From an uncultured Bacteroides sp. (lineage in GTDB: Bacteria > Bacteroidota > Bacteroidia > Bacteroidales > Bacteroidaceae): DNA of 64,000 nucleotides. Within the stretch, counting starts at the first letter, position 1, and every line of letters starts with the position of its first letter. Shown here piece after piece: positions 6,795 through 13,146 of this stretch. Under the pieces are notes generated by a model, which was not told the origin of the DNA, ran no database searches, and saw nothing but the letters and a program-made list of their open reading frames with translations. Where the stretch lies: positions 1-64,000 of the forward strand of contig NZ_CAJULN010000005.1 in the NCBI RefSeq assembly GCF_910586915.1, given 5' to 3'. The translations under genes and the position numbers were made by a program.

Positions 6795-8459
6795 TTATTT
6801 CTCTTGATTGGAATTTATTTTCATGATTTCATTCTCAAACTCGTCTCTATCTACCGCCGCTTTGTTCCTCATCTTGGTGCGATAGTTATAGACCGTACTC
6901 GTAGAGCAACGAAGGAAATTGGCAATCTTATTGCTATCGGTAATTCCCAAGCGCAACAAGGCGTAAATGCGAAGTTCTCTATTCAACAGTGCATTCTGTT
7001 TCAACACAATCTGCTCTTCCTCTTTCAGCAACGCATTAAAATCGGCAACGAAAGTAGGATACAAACTCAAAAAGACTTTGTCGAAACGGGCATACAACGC
7101 ATTCAGTTCTTCGTCAATGAGCACAGATGACTTCAATTTTTTAATCAACTCCTCGTATTGCTTATTGATAGCACACTTATACAACACATTTTGATACTTC
7201 TCCATCTTGCTGATATAGCTGAAACATACATCGAAAAACTCTGCTATATAATGTTCTTTGACATTACTGATTTCGTACAACTGGTTATTCGTATCATTCA
7301 ACTGGCTATTCATGCAGTTGAGTTTGTCGTTCAACCGCAAAAGTTCCTTATTACTTTGTGCTAATGCCTGCTTGATTCTCAATATCTTCTTCATTTGAAC
7401 ATAGATACATATCACCAGCAAGACCAAAAGAAACAAAATGATACTCGTTGAAATAAGAAAAGTGGTAAGATTCGACTTGGAACGTGCCAGCTCCGCCTGA
7501 TAAGCAGTATTAATAATGGTATTGAACTTATAAATTTGGATTGCCCTGAAATGAATACCCGAAGAAATAACATCGTCAATGGCAGATTGTGTAAACTTAA
7601 AAGCATCTGCCAACTTCTTTTCCTCATAGTTTATCAGCGCGAGATTCTGCAAAGACGCATTCTCCCGTGTAGCATTCCGCGTATCGGCTATTGCCGATAG
7701 TATCAAATACTTCTTCTCGTCATCATACTTTTTCTGAACCCTGCATAAAATCGAATACAGGTGGGTAGCTCTTGCATAATTAGGTGTTCCTACCTCTTCG
7801 GTATTCAGCAATTCGATAAACATCTCTTTCGCTTTCAGTGTATCCCGCCAAATATAATACGATGCACGATGTATTTTATACTCCCAGGAAGTATGGTCCA
7901 TAAGTGCAATCAGCGAATCCTGATAAACTGCCTGCTGCCGTCCATACGTATTATTGGCAGCCGAAACGGAATAATGATCCCAAAAACTGGCATACGTTTC
8001 ATAGTAAGTAATCCGTAAATCTTTGGAAAGTGTGGAAGAATTTATGTCTTTCAATATCATTTCCGCCTCCCTGAATCTGCCGGACATGGAATACAAAAGA
8101 CTCAAGTGCAAGGAGGATTGGACTGTCAAATCAGACTTGTTCAATTTGCGGGAGATTTCAATATTATCTTTCACATAGTGAATAGCCGAATCTATATGAA
8201 ACTTTTTATATTCTTCGTACAACCGAAGATTGATTCCATATTTTCCTTCAAGCGTCAGACCGGCGCCTTTTAACATACACTTTATTCGGCTTATTTTATC
8301 TTCTTTCTTCTGAATAAAAATGTGTTTTCCATCTATAACCCTATGCAAAGAGTCCGTCAACAACTTCAATTCATTATCCGCATAAAGAGCACTGCCGATT
8401 CCTAAAGCAACCAACAGAAGCAACAATCTCTTTCTCAGCAAAAAACACTTGATTTTCAT
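6795..8459 (-). CDS. TPR membrane regulator with C-terminal HTH (DUF6377 type)
   Basis: A regulator of about 554 residues. The ATG at 8459 gives a signal or anchor segment, RKRLLLLLVALGIGSALYA; an ATG at 8483 would add eight residues. TPR-like helices fill residues 30-330. A transmembrane segment follows (FLISTSIILFLLVLLVICIYV), then a coiled coil (SNKELLRLNDKLNCMNSQLN), then a C-terminal LuxR-like HTH (SNKIANFLRCSTSTVYNYR). This layout senses on the outside and binds DNA on the inside in one polypeptide. It lies upstream of the oxidoreductase operon in the same direction and corresponds to BT2160, so it probably controls that operon. The ligand is unknown. Confidence 0.82.
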   Translation of the reverse strand: MKIKCFLLRKRLLLLLVALGIGSALYADNELKLLTDSLHRVIDGKHIFIQKKEDKISRIKCMLKGAGLTLEGKYGINLRLYEEYKKFHIDSAIHYVKDNIEISRKLNKSDLTVQSSLHLSLLYSMSGRFREAEMILKDINSSTLSKDLRITYYETYASFWDHYSVSAANNTYGRQQAVYQDSLIALMDHTSWEYKIHRASYYIWRDTLKAKEMFIELLNTEEVGTPNYARATHLYSILCRVQKKYDDEKKYLILSAIADTRNATRENASLQNLALINYEEKKLADAFKFTQSAIDDVISSGIHFRAIQIYKFNTIINTAYQAELARSKSNLTTFLISTSIILFLLVLLVICIYVQMKKILRIKQALAQSNKELLRLNDKLNCMNSQLNDTNNQLYEISNVKEHYIAEFFDVCFSYISKMEKYQNVLYKCAINKQYEELIKKLKSSVLIDEELNALYARFDKVFLSLYPTFVADFNALLKEEEQIVLKQNALLNRELRIYALLRLGITDSNKIANFLRCSTSTVYNYRTKMRNKAAVDRDEFENEIMKINSNQEK

Positions 8460-8482
8460 AATATTAACAGGGGATAAAAACA

Positions 8483-8518
8483 AAAAAGCGATTTATTCCT
8501 CGGAACAAATCGCTTTTT
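8483..8518 (-). terminator. Terminator of the rpsF-rpsR-rplI operon
   Basis: AAAAAGCGATTT (8483-8494) pairs perfectly with AAATCGCTTTTT (8507-8518). On the minus strand the stem ends in a T run. It lies 22 bp after the rplI stop. Confidence 0.85.
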
Positions 8519-8539
8519 GTATATGAAGTAAATCTGCTC

Positions 8540-8983
8540 TTATTCAGCAACTACCTCGAAAGGAATTTCTACAGAAACTTCCTTGTGAAGTTTAACTACA
8601 GCTTTGTAGCTACCTACTTCTTTCACAGCGTCTTTTACAACGATGATCTTTCTGTCGATTTCGTGTCCAAGTTTTGCCAATGCTTCAGCAATCTGGATGT
8701 TACCAACAGAACCGAAGATTGTACCGGTTGAGCTAACTTTAGTTGCAATAGTCAAAGATACGCCTTCCAACTTAGCAGCAGCAACTTCAGCGTCTTTCTT
8801 GATTTTCTCAAGTTTGTGAGCACGTTGTTTCAGTTCTTCGGCCAACATTTTCTTTGCAGAAGGAGAAGCGATGACAGCTTTTCCAGTCGGGATAAGATAG
8901 TTACGACCGTATCCGGATTTTACGTTTACGATATCGTTCTTATAACCCAAGTTTACTACGTCTTCTTTTAAAATAATTTCCAT
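8540..8983 (-). CDS. rplI: 50S ribosomal protein L9
   Basis: A 147-residue protein matching full-length L9. The N-terminal rRNA-binding domain has the signature LKEDVVNLGYKNDIVNVKSGYG followed by RNYLIPTGKA (the run is one continuous stretch). A Lys/Glu-rich connecting helix covers about residues 50-75, and a C-terminal domain ends in VEIPFEV. It is the last gene of the rpsF-rpsR-rplI operon, 14 bp after rpsR, and is followed by a strong terminator. The start ATG is unambiguous. Confidence 0.97.
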   Translation of the reverse strand: MEIILKEDVVNLGYKNDIVNVKSGYGRNYLIPTGKAVIASPSAKKMLAEELKQRAHKLEKIKKDAEVAAAKLEGVSLTIATKVSSTGTIFGSVGNIQIAEALAKLGHEIDRKIIVVKDAVKEVGSYKAVVKLHKEVSVEIPFEVVAE

Positions 8984-8997
8984 ACTTTTCCTCCTTC

Positions 8998-9270
8998 TTA
9001 TTTCATCATGTCAGTTACATAAGGCAGTAATGCCAAGTGACGAGCTCTCTTCACAGCCTGCGCAATACGACGTTGGAACTTCAAAGAAGTACCTGTGATA
9101 CGACGCGGAAGGATTTTTCCCTGTTCGTTCAAGAATTTCTTCAAGAATTCAGGATCTTTGTAGTCGATGTAACGAATACCGCTTTTTTTGAAACGGCAAT
9201 ATTTTTTCTTCTTAACGTCTACTGACGGCGGAGTTAAATATCTGATTTCCGATTGAACTTGTTGTGCCAT
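8998..9270 (-). CDS. rpsR: 30S ribosomal protein S18
   Basis: A 90-residue S18. The family core is visible as YCRFKKSGIRYIDYKD, then LPRRITGTSLKFQRR and QAVKRARHLALLPY. S18 forms a heterodimer with S6 on the small-subunit platform, consistent with its place 2 bp after rpsF. The N-terminal extension of about 20 residues is short and ordinary for this phylum. Confidence 0.97.
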   Translation of the reverse strand: MAQQVQSEIRYLTPPSVDVKKKKYCRFKKSGIRYIDYKDPEFLKKFLNEQGKILPRRITGTSLKFQRRIAQAVKRARHLALLPYVTDMMK

Positions 9271-9272
9271 GA

Positions 9273-9617
9273 TTAATCCTCCTTTTTGTTTGATTTAACA
9301 CTTCTTCTCTTCGCAGCGTATTCAGCAGCATACTTATCCATCTTGAAAGTCAAGAAACGGATTACGCGTTCGTCACGACGGAAGTTTATTTCCAACTTGT
9401 CAATTACAGTAGGTTCTGCATTGAACTCAATCAGTTGATAGAAACCTGTAGACTTCTTCTGAATGGGATAAGCCAATTTCTTCAGTCCCCAGTTTTCTTC
9501 ATTGATAATCTCAGCACCTTCAGCTTGAAGAATACCTTTGAATTTTTCTACCGCTTCCTTCATCTGAACATCAGATAAAACGGGAGTTAAAATGAAAACG
9601 GTTTCGTATTGATTCAT
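9273..9617 (-). CDS. rpsF: 30S ribosomal protein S6
   Basis: A 114-residue S6 beginning MNQYETVFILTPVLSD. The ferredoxin-like fold covers most of the chain, with WGLKKLAYPIQKKSTGFY and a basic C-terminal tail (RRSVKSNKK). It is the first gene of the rpsF-rpsR-rplI operon and has a very good Bacteroides promoter directly upstream. The short leader shows no CCG-bulged hairpin of the S6:S18 autoregulatory type. Confidence 0.97.
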   Translation of the reverse strand: MNQYETVFILTPVLSDVQMKEAVEKFKGILQAEGAEIINEENWGLKKLAYPIQKKSTGFYQLIEFNAEPTVIDKLEINFRRDERVIRFLTFKMDKYAAEYAAKRRSVKSNKKED

Positions 9618-9665
9618 ACTTTCGTTTAATTAAATAAATAAATCTTTGATTTTTAATTGCGAGTG

Positions 9666-9696
9666 CAAAGGTAGGCATTTTATTTTGAACTACAAA
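9666..9696 (-). promoter_or_regulatory. Promoter of the rpsF operon
   Basis: On the minus strand TTTG (9693-9696) and TACCTTTG (9666-9673) are exactly 19 nt apart, a full match to the Bacteroides -33/-7 consensus. The leader to the rpsF ATG is about 45 nt. This is the clearest promoter in the window. Confidence 0.82.
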
Positions 9697-9746
9697 TATT
9701 TAATCTTTTTTTGTATCCGAATGTAGGAATTATCCGTGAAGTGGCT

Positions 9747-9754
9747 TAACTTTG
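9747..9754 (+). promoter_or_regulatory. -7 box for the MarR gene
   Basis: TAACTTTG fits TAnnTTTG and lies 24 nt before the ATG at 9779. The palindrome-like TTTGCAAAGTTGTTTAAAC directly after it could be an autoregulatory operator. Confidence 0.5.
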
Positions 9755-9778
9755 CAAAGTTGTTTAAACAATAATTTC

Positions 9779-10225
9779 ATGATAGAGCAATTTAATTTCG
9801 ACATCCGGCTTATTTTCGCCATATTGAATGGTAAAGTTTCAGCGGCAATCAACCGTAAACTGTACCGTAACTTCCGACAGAATGGTTTGGAAATCAGTCC
9901 GGAGCAATGGACAGTACTCATTTTCTTATGGGAAAAGGACGGAGTGACCCAACAAGAGTTGTGCAATGCAACTTTTAAAGATAAACCCAGTATGACCCGT
10001 TTGATTGACAATATGGAACGGCAACATCTCGTTGTACGCATCTCTGACAAAAAAGACCGCCGCACCAACCTGATACATCTCACCAAAGACGGAAAAGAAC
10101 TGGAAGAAAAAGCACGTGTCATCACAGGGCAGACATTGAAAGAAGCCCTTCAAGGTATCACACTTGAAGAACTGAGCATCGGACAGGAAGTATTGAAAAA
10201 GGTATTCTTCAATACGAAGGATTAG
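9779..10225 (+). CDS. MarR family transcriptional regulator
   Basis: A 148-residue winged-helix repressor-type protein. The start at ATG 9779 (MIEQFNFDIRLIFAIL) leaves a short leader after the -7 box; an upstream in-frame TTG at 9752 would overlap that box. The DNA-binding part is QWTVLIFLWEKDGVTQQELC, then KPSMTRLIDNMERQHLV. The wing is RISDKKDRRTNLIHLTKDG, which contains the family signature of a DxR pair in the wing. It is monocistronic with its own terminator. It stands divergent to rpsF and upstream of a small membrane protein gene. Its ligand and targets are unknown. Confidence 0.88.
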   Translation: MIEQFNFDIRLIFAILNGKVSAAINRKLYRNFRQNGLEISPEQWTVLIFLWEKDGVTQQELCNATFKDKPSMTRLIDNMERQHLVVRISDKKDRRTNLIHLTKDGKELEEKARVITGQTLKEALQGITLEELSIGQEVLKKVFFNTKD

Positions 10226-10250
10226 ATAGAGAAACAGCCCTTTAAATCCT

Positions 10251-10286
10251 AAAATCCACTAAATAGTACCGCCATAGTGGATTTTT
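10251..10286 (+). terminator. Terminator of the MarR gene
   Basis: AAAATCCACT (10251-10260) pairs with AGTGGATTTT (10276-10285), followed by further T residues. Confidence 0.8.
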
Positions 10287-10365
10287 TATTCAAATAATTT
10301 CGCCCGTTAAAGAATTATGCTTTAATTTGTGACTGGAATATAATAATCTATTAAAATACACACAC

Positions 10366-10542
10366 ATGAAAGGCTTATTAAAGAACTTGGGATTGATTTT
10401 AATCTTGGTTGGAGTCGTTATCCTGCTGGGTTGTTCCTTTACAGGCAATGTAAACAACAATGCCATTCTGGGTACTTCGGTAGTATTGGTAATACTGGGA
10501 CTCATTTCTTATATCGTTATCAATAAGAAAATCGCTGATTAA
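10366..10542 (+). CDS. Small two-segment membrane protein (58 residues)
   Basis: A short gene, ATG at 10366 to TAA at 10540-10542, encoding 58 residues. Two hydrophobic helices are clear: LGLILILVGVVILLG (about residues 8-22) and GTSVVLVILGLISYIVI (36-52), joined by a polar loop SFTGNVNNN. The tail is NKKIAD. It sits between two strong terminators, so it is its own transcription unit. Codon usage matches its neighbours. The function is not recognised. It might be a small membrane-stress protein or a partner of the adjacent RprXY system. Confidence 0.72.
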   Translation: MKGLLKNLGLILILVGVVILLGCSFTGNVNNNAILGTSVVLVILGLISYIVINKKIAD

Positions 10543-10558
10543 TTTCGTAGAAATCAAT

Positions 10559-10594
10559 AAAAAATCCCGAAAACGAATGTTTCCGGGATTTTTT
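10559..10594. terminator. Bidirectional terminator between the small membrane gene and rprY
   Basis: AAAAAATCCCG (10559-10569) and CGGGATTTTTT (10584-10594) form a perfect stem with A and T runs on either side. It serves the convergent genes at 10366-10542 and 10623-11324. Confidence 0.85.
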
Positions 10595-10622
10595 ATTGCG
10601 GTTACCGGGCTACAACCTCACA

Positions 10623-11324
10623 TTAAGACTCAACGTCCGGCGTAATCAGTTTATAACCTTTTCCGTGGATGTTGATAATCTCGATAGAATCGTCTTCTTT
10701 CAGATGCTTACGCAACTTGGTGATATACACATCCATGCTGCGGGCGTTGAAATAATTATCGTCAATCCAAATAGTCTTAAGCGCGAAATCACGTTGCAGA
10801 ATCTCATTGGCGTGAGCGCAAAGCAAGCCGAGCAATTCGGATTCTTTGGTAGTCAGTTTGGTCTGCTTGCCATCCGCAGCCAAGATTTGTTTTTGGGTAT
10901 CGAAAGTAAACTTACCAATCTTGTAAGAGTTGCTTTCTTTGTTTTTCTTTCCGCGGACACGTCTCAGGATTGCTTCAATTCTGAACGTCAGTTCTTCCAT
11001 ACTGAACGGTTTGGTGATATAATCATCCGCACCAATCTTAAATCCTTCGAGAATATCTTCTTTCAGCGTTTTTGCCGTCAGGAAGATAATAGGTATTTCA
11101 GCATTCGCCGCACGGACATCCTGTGCCAGCGTGAAACCATCTTTCTTAGGCATCATCACGTCAAATACGCACAAATCATATTTATTCTTCAAGAAAGCCT
11201 TATAACCGGCTTCGCCGTCGGGATACAACTCGGCAGAATAACCTTTTGCCTGTAAATATTCTCTTAAAAGCATGCCAAGATTCTCATCATCCTCGCACAA
11301 TAAAATACGCAGTTTCTCGTCCAT
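10623..11324 (-). CDS. rprY: OmpR-family response regulator RprY
   Basis: A 233-residue response regulator. The receiver domain has the acidic pair EDD at residues 11-13, the phospho-acceptor Asp55 in VFDVMMPKKDG, Thr83 in FLTAKT and Lys105 in ITKPF. The C-terminal winged helix carries LTTKESELLGLL and SMDVYITKLRKHL. Its gene starts 1 bp after the stop codon of the histidine kinase gene, so the two are co-transcribed. The pair matches RprX/RprY, described in B. fragilis as affecting tetracycline-resistance element regulation and later in stress responses. The symbol rests on recall of the sequence and the paired order. Confidence 0.88.
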   Translation of the reverse strand: MDEKLRILLCEDDENLGMLLREYLQAKGYSAELYPDGEAGYKAFLKNKYDLCVFDVMMPKKDGFTLAQDVRAANAEIPIIFLTAKTLKEDILEGFKIGADDYITKPFSMEELTFRIEAILRRVRGKKNKESNSYKIGKFTFDTQKQILAADGKQTKLTTKESELLGLLCAHANEILQRDFALKTIWIDDNYFNARSMDVYITKLRKHLKEDDSIEIINIHGKGYKLITPDVES

Positions 11325-11325
11325 A

Positions 11326-12882
11326 TCAATTATTTTTTAATAAAGGTAATGCTATAATAAATTTAGTTCCCACGTTCAGGTCGCTTTCCGCCCGGATGGT
11401 TCCCTTATGGTCGGTGATAATTTTCTTCACATAAGCCAATCCCAGTCCAAAGCCCTTCACATCGTGCAGATTACCCGTATGCACACGATAGAACTTTTCA
11501 AATATCTTTTTCAGGTTTTCCTTCTTGATTCCGATACCGTTGTCCTGTATCGAAATCATCAGTTTGCCTGATTCATTCCATGTTCTCACTTTCAGTTCCA
11601 AGTCTTCCTCCGGTTTCTTGTATTTCACCGCGTTGTCCATCAGATTAAAGATTACATTCGTTATATGCATCTCATCTGCAAATATAACAGGATCGACGGC
11701 TTCAAGGTTCGATGTTATCTTACCATTGTATCTCTCCACTTTGAGGGTGAAGGTATTGATAACTCCTGCTATCAGTTCGTTCGCTTCAATCTCTTTCATC
11801 TTCAGCGTTGCTTTCTGACGGTCGAACATCGACATCTGGAGTACTTTTTCCACCTGGAAGCGCAATCGCTTGGTTTCATCGTTTATAACTCCCGATATAT
11901 GCTGAAACATCTGCGGGGATTTTCCTACCGCGGGGTCTTTCAGCATTTGCGCCGCCAACGAAATGGTGGATATCGGCGTTTTAAACTCGTGCGTCATATT
12001 GTTGATGAAGTCATTCTTCATCTCTGTCAGTTTCTTCTGACGGAATACGATATAAATTGTAAAGATGAATGTCACCAACAACACGATTGTAAATATCAGC
12101 GACGGAATCATGAAGCTGATTGAGTCGAAGAGATAATCTCTTCTTCCCGGGAAATGCACCTTCAATACACTCATCTTTGCAGGGGGGTCGTTCTTGAACA
12201 ACGCCTGCTGATAGAATTCGTCACTTCCCTTTCCGTCGTAATCCGCACAACGATAGACTTCCCGTCCGTCTTTGTCAATCACCGAAAAGTGAAAAGGCAA
12301 GTCTATACCATTATTATATAGGTTCGATTTCAGATAACCGTTCAAGTCGCCAAACCGTACTCTTTCGCCAATCGACTTGTCGCTTGCCCGATAAATCATC
12401 TGCCAAACCACTTCGTTGAGCAACTCGCGCTGGTACATATATCGGTTTTTGATAGCTTCGATAAGCGAGCGCGAGGTTTCCGGAATCGTTTTCGTTCCCC
12501 TATAAGGAGAAATCATCGCTTTCGGAAGTTCGGACGGTTTGGTAGTCATCACCTTCAATTCAAAATCCGTATATACCTTTCCGTCTTTAGACTTCATGGT
12601 AAACCGTTGCGTCTGCTGAACCAAGCCGTTCTGCCGCAATGAAGCACTGTTCTCCATCAACGCTTTTCTCTCGGCTTCGGAGACGTCTTCAATCAACCAT
12701 CGTTGCGTTTCCGCATATTCCACATCCTTAGATACCTGATCCAAGCTATTGCGTACTGCCGCATCGAACCCTTCTTTCCGGGTCTTCATCATTTCCTCTA
12801 TGTAGCTGACCTGCAAATACAGCAAACTGAGGAAAGAAAGCCCCATTATAATACCTAATATCCAAATTGTTGACTTCTTCAT
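11326..12882 (-). CDS. rprX: Sensor histidine kinase RprX
   Basis: A 518-residue membrane kinase. TM1 is at about residues 5-25. A periplasmic sensor region covers 28-253, and TM2 is at about 256-280 (PSLIFTIVLLVTFIFTIYIV). The dimerisation domain has the phospho-His298 in NNMTHEFKTPIS. The ATPase domain shows the N box (VIFNLMDNAVKY) and G1 (IQDNGIGI), and ends with the GFGLGLAY G2 box. It is the first gene of the rprXY operon. The signal sensed by the periplasmic part is unknown. A repeated TTAAC motif directly upstream suggests regulator binding. Confidence 0.88.
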   Translation of the reverse strand: MKKSTIWILGIIMGLSFLSLLYLQVSYIEEMMKTRKEGFDAAVRNSLDQVSKDVEYAETQRWLIEDVSEAERKALMENSASLRQNGLVQQTQRFTMKSKDGKVYTDFELKVMTTKPSELPKAMISPYRGTKTIPETSRSLIEAIKNRYMYQRELLNEVVWQMIYRASDKSIGERVRFGDLNGYLKSNLYNNGIDLPFHFSVIDKDGREVYRCADYDGKGSDEFYQQALFKNDPPAKMSVLKVHFPGRRDYLFDSISFMIPSLIFTIVLLVTFIFTIYIVFRQKKLTEMKNDFINNMTHEFKTPISTISLAAQMLKDPAVGKSPQMFQHISGVINDETKRLRFQVEKVLQMSMFDRQKATLKMKEIEANELIAGVINTFTLKVERYNGKITSNLEAVDPVIFADEMHITNVIFNLMDNAVKYKKPEEDLELKVRTWNESGKLMISIQDNGIGIKKENLKKIFEKFYRVHTGNLHDVKGFGLGLAYVKKIITDHKGTIRAESDLNVGTKFIIALPLLKNN

Positions 12883-12891
12883 AGCAACAAA

Positions 12892-12960
12892 ATTAACACA
12901 GCCTAATTAACACTCCTAACACATTAACTTGATTTAACCGGAACTTCCCGGAAATTAACC
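12892..12960. promoter_or_regulatory. TTAAC repeat cluster upstream of rprX
   Basis: Related octamers occur at 12892-12899 and 12906-12913 (both ATTAACAC), 12923-12930 (ATTAACTT), 12932-12939 (ATTTAACC) and 12953-12960 (AATTAACC). All have the same orientation and lie within 80 bp of the rprX start. Direct repeats of this kind are usual for OmpR-family binding, so autoregulation by RprY is plausible. Confidence 0.5.
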
Positions 12961-12961
12961 G

Positions 12962-13029
12962 AAAGGAGAAATTTAGGTTGTATTCTGATTACTACAACAA
13001 TATAACCCCTCCTTTGGTTTGCAAATTTA
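12962..13029 (-). promoter_or_regulatory. rprX leader hairpin and possible -7 box
   Basis: AAAGGAG (12962-12968) can pair with CTCCTTT (13009-13015) around an inner GTTGTA/TACAAC stem. On the minus strand TAAATTTG (13022-13029) matches the -7 consensus about 140 nt before the rprX ATG. A transcript from it would include both the hairpin and the TTAAC cluster. Confidence 0.4.
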
Positions 13030-13085
13030 ATAAAAAATTAAATTTTCACCTTGCGTTTTTCTATCTTTATTAATCATGGTTAAAC

Positions 13086-13124
13086 AAAAACCGCCCCTTT
13101 TTACTTAAAAAAGGAGGCGGTTTT
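13086..13124 (-). terminator. Terminator of the EF-G paralogue gene
   Basis: An AAAAACCGCC arm and a GGCGGTTTT arm frame a T/A-rich centre with one mismatch region. On the minus strand the stem is followed by TTTTTGTTTAA. It starts 23 bp after the fusA2 stop. Confidence 0.8.
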
Positions 13125-13146
13125 AACACTATTAAAAAACTACGGA

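Noticed and set aside
9618..9665. S6:S18 autoregulatory leader RNA
   Set aside because: The short leader before rpsF is AT-rich and shows no bulged CCG hairpin.
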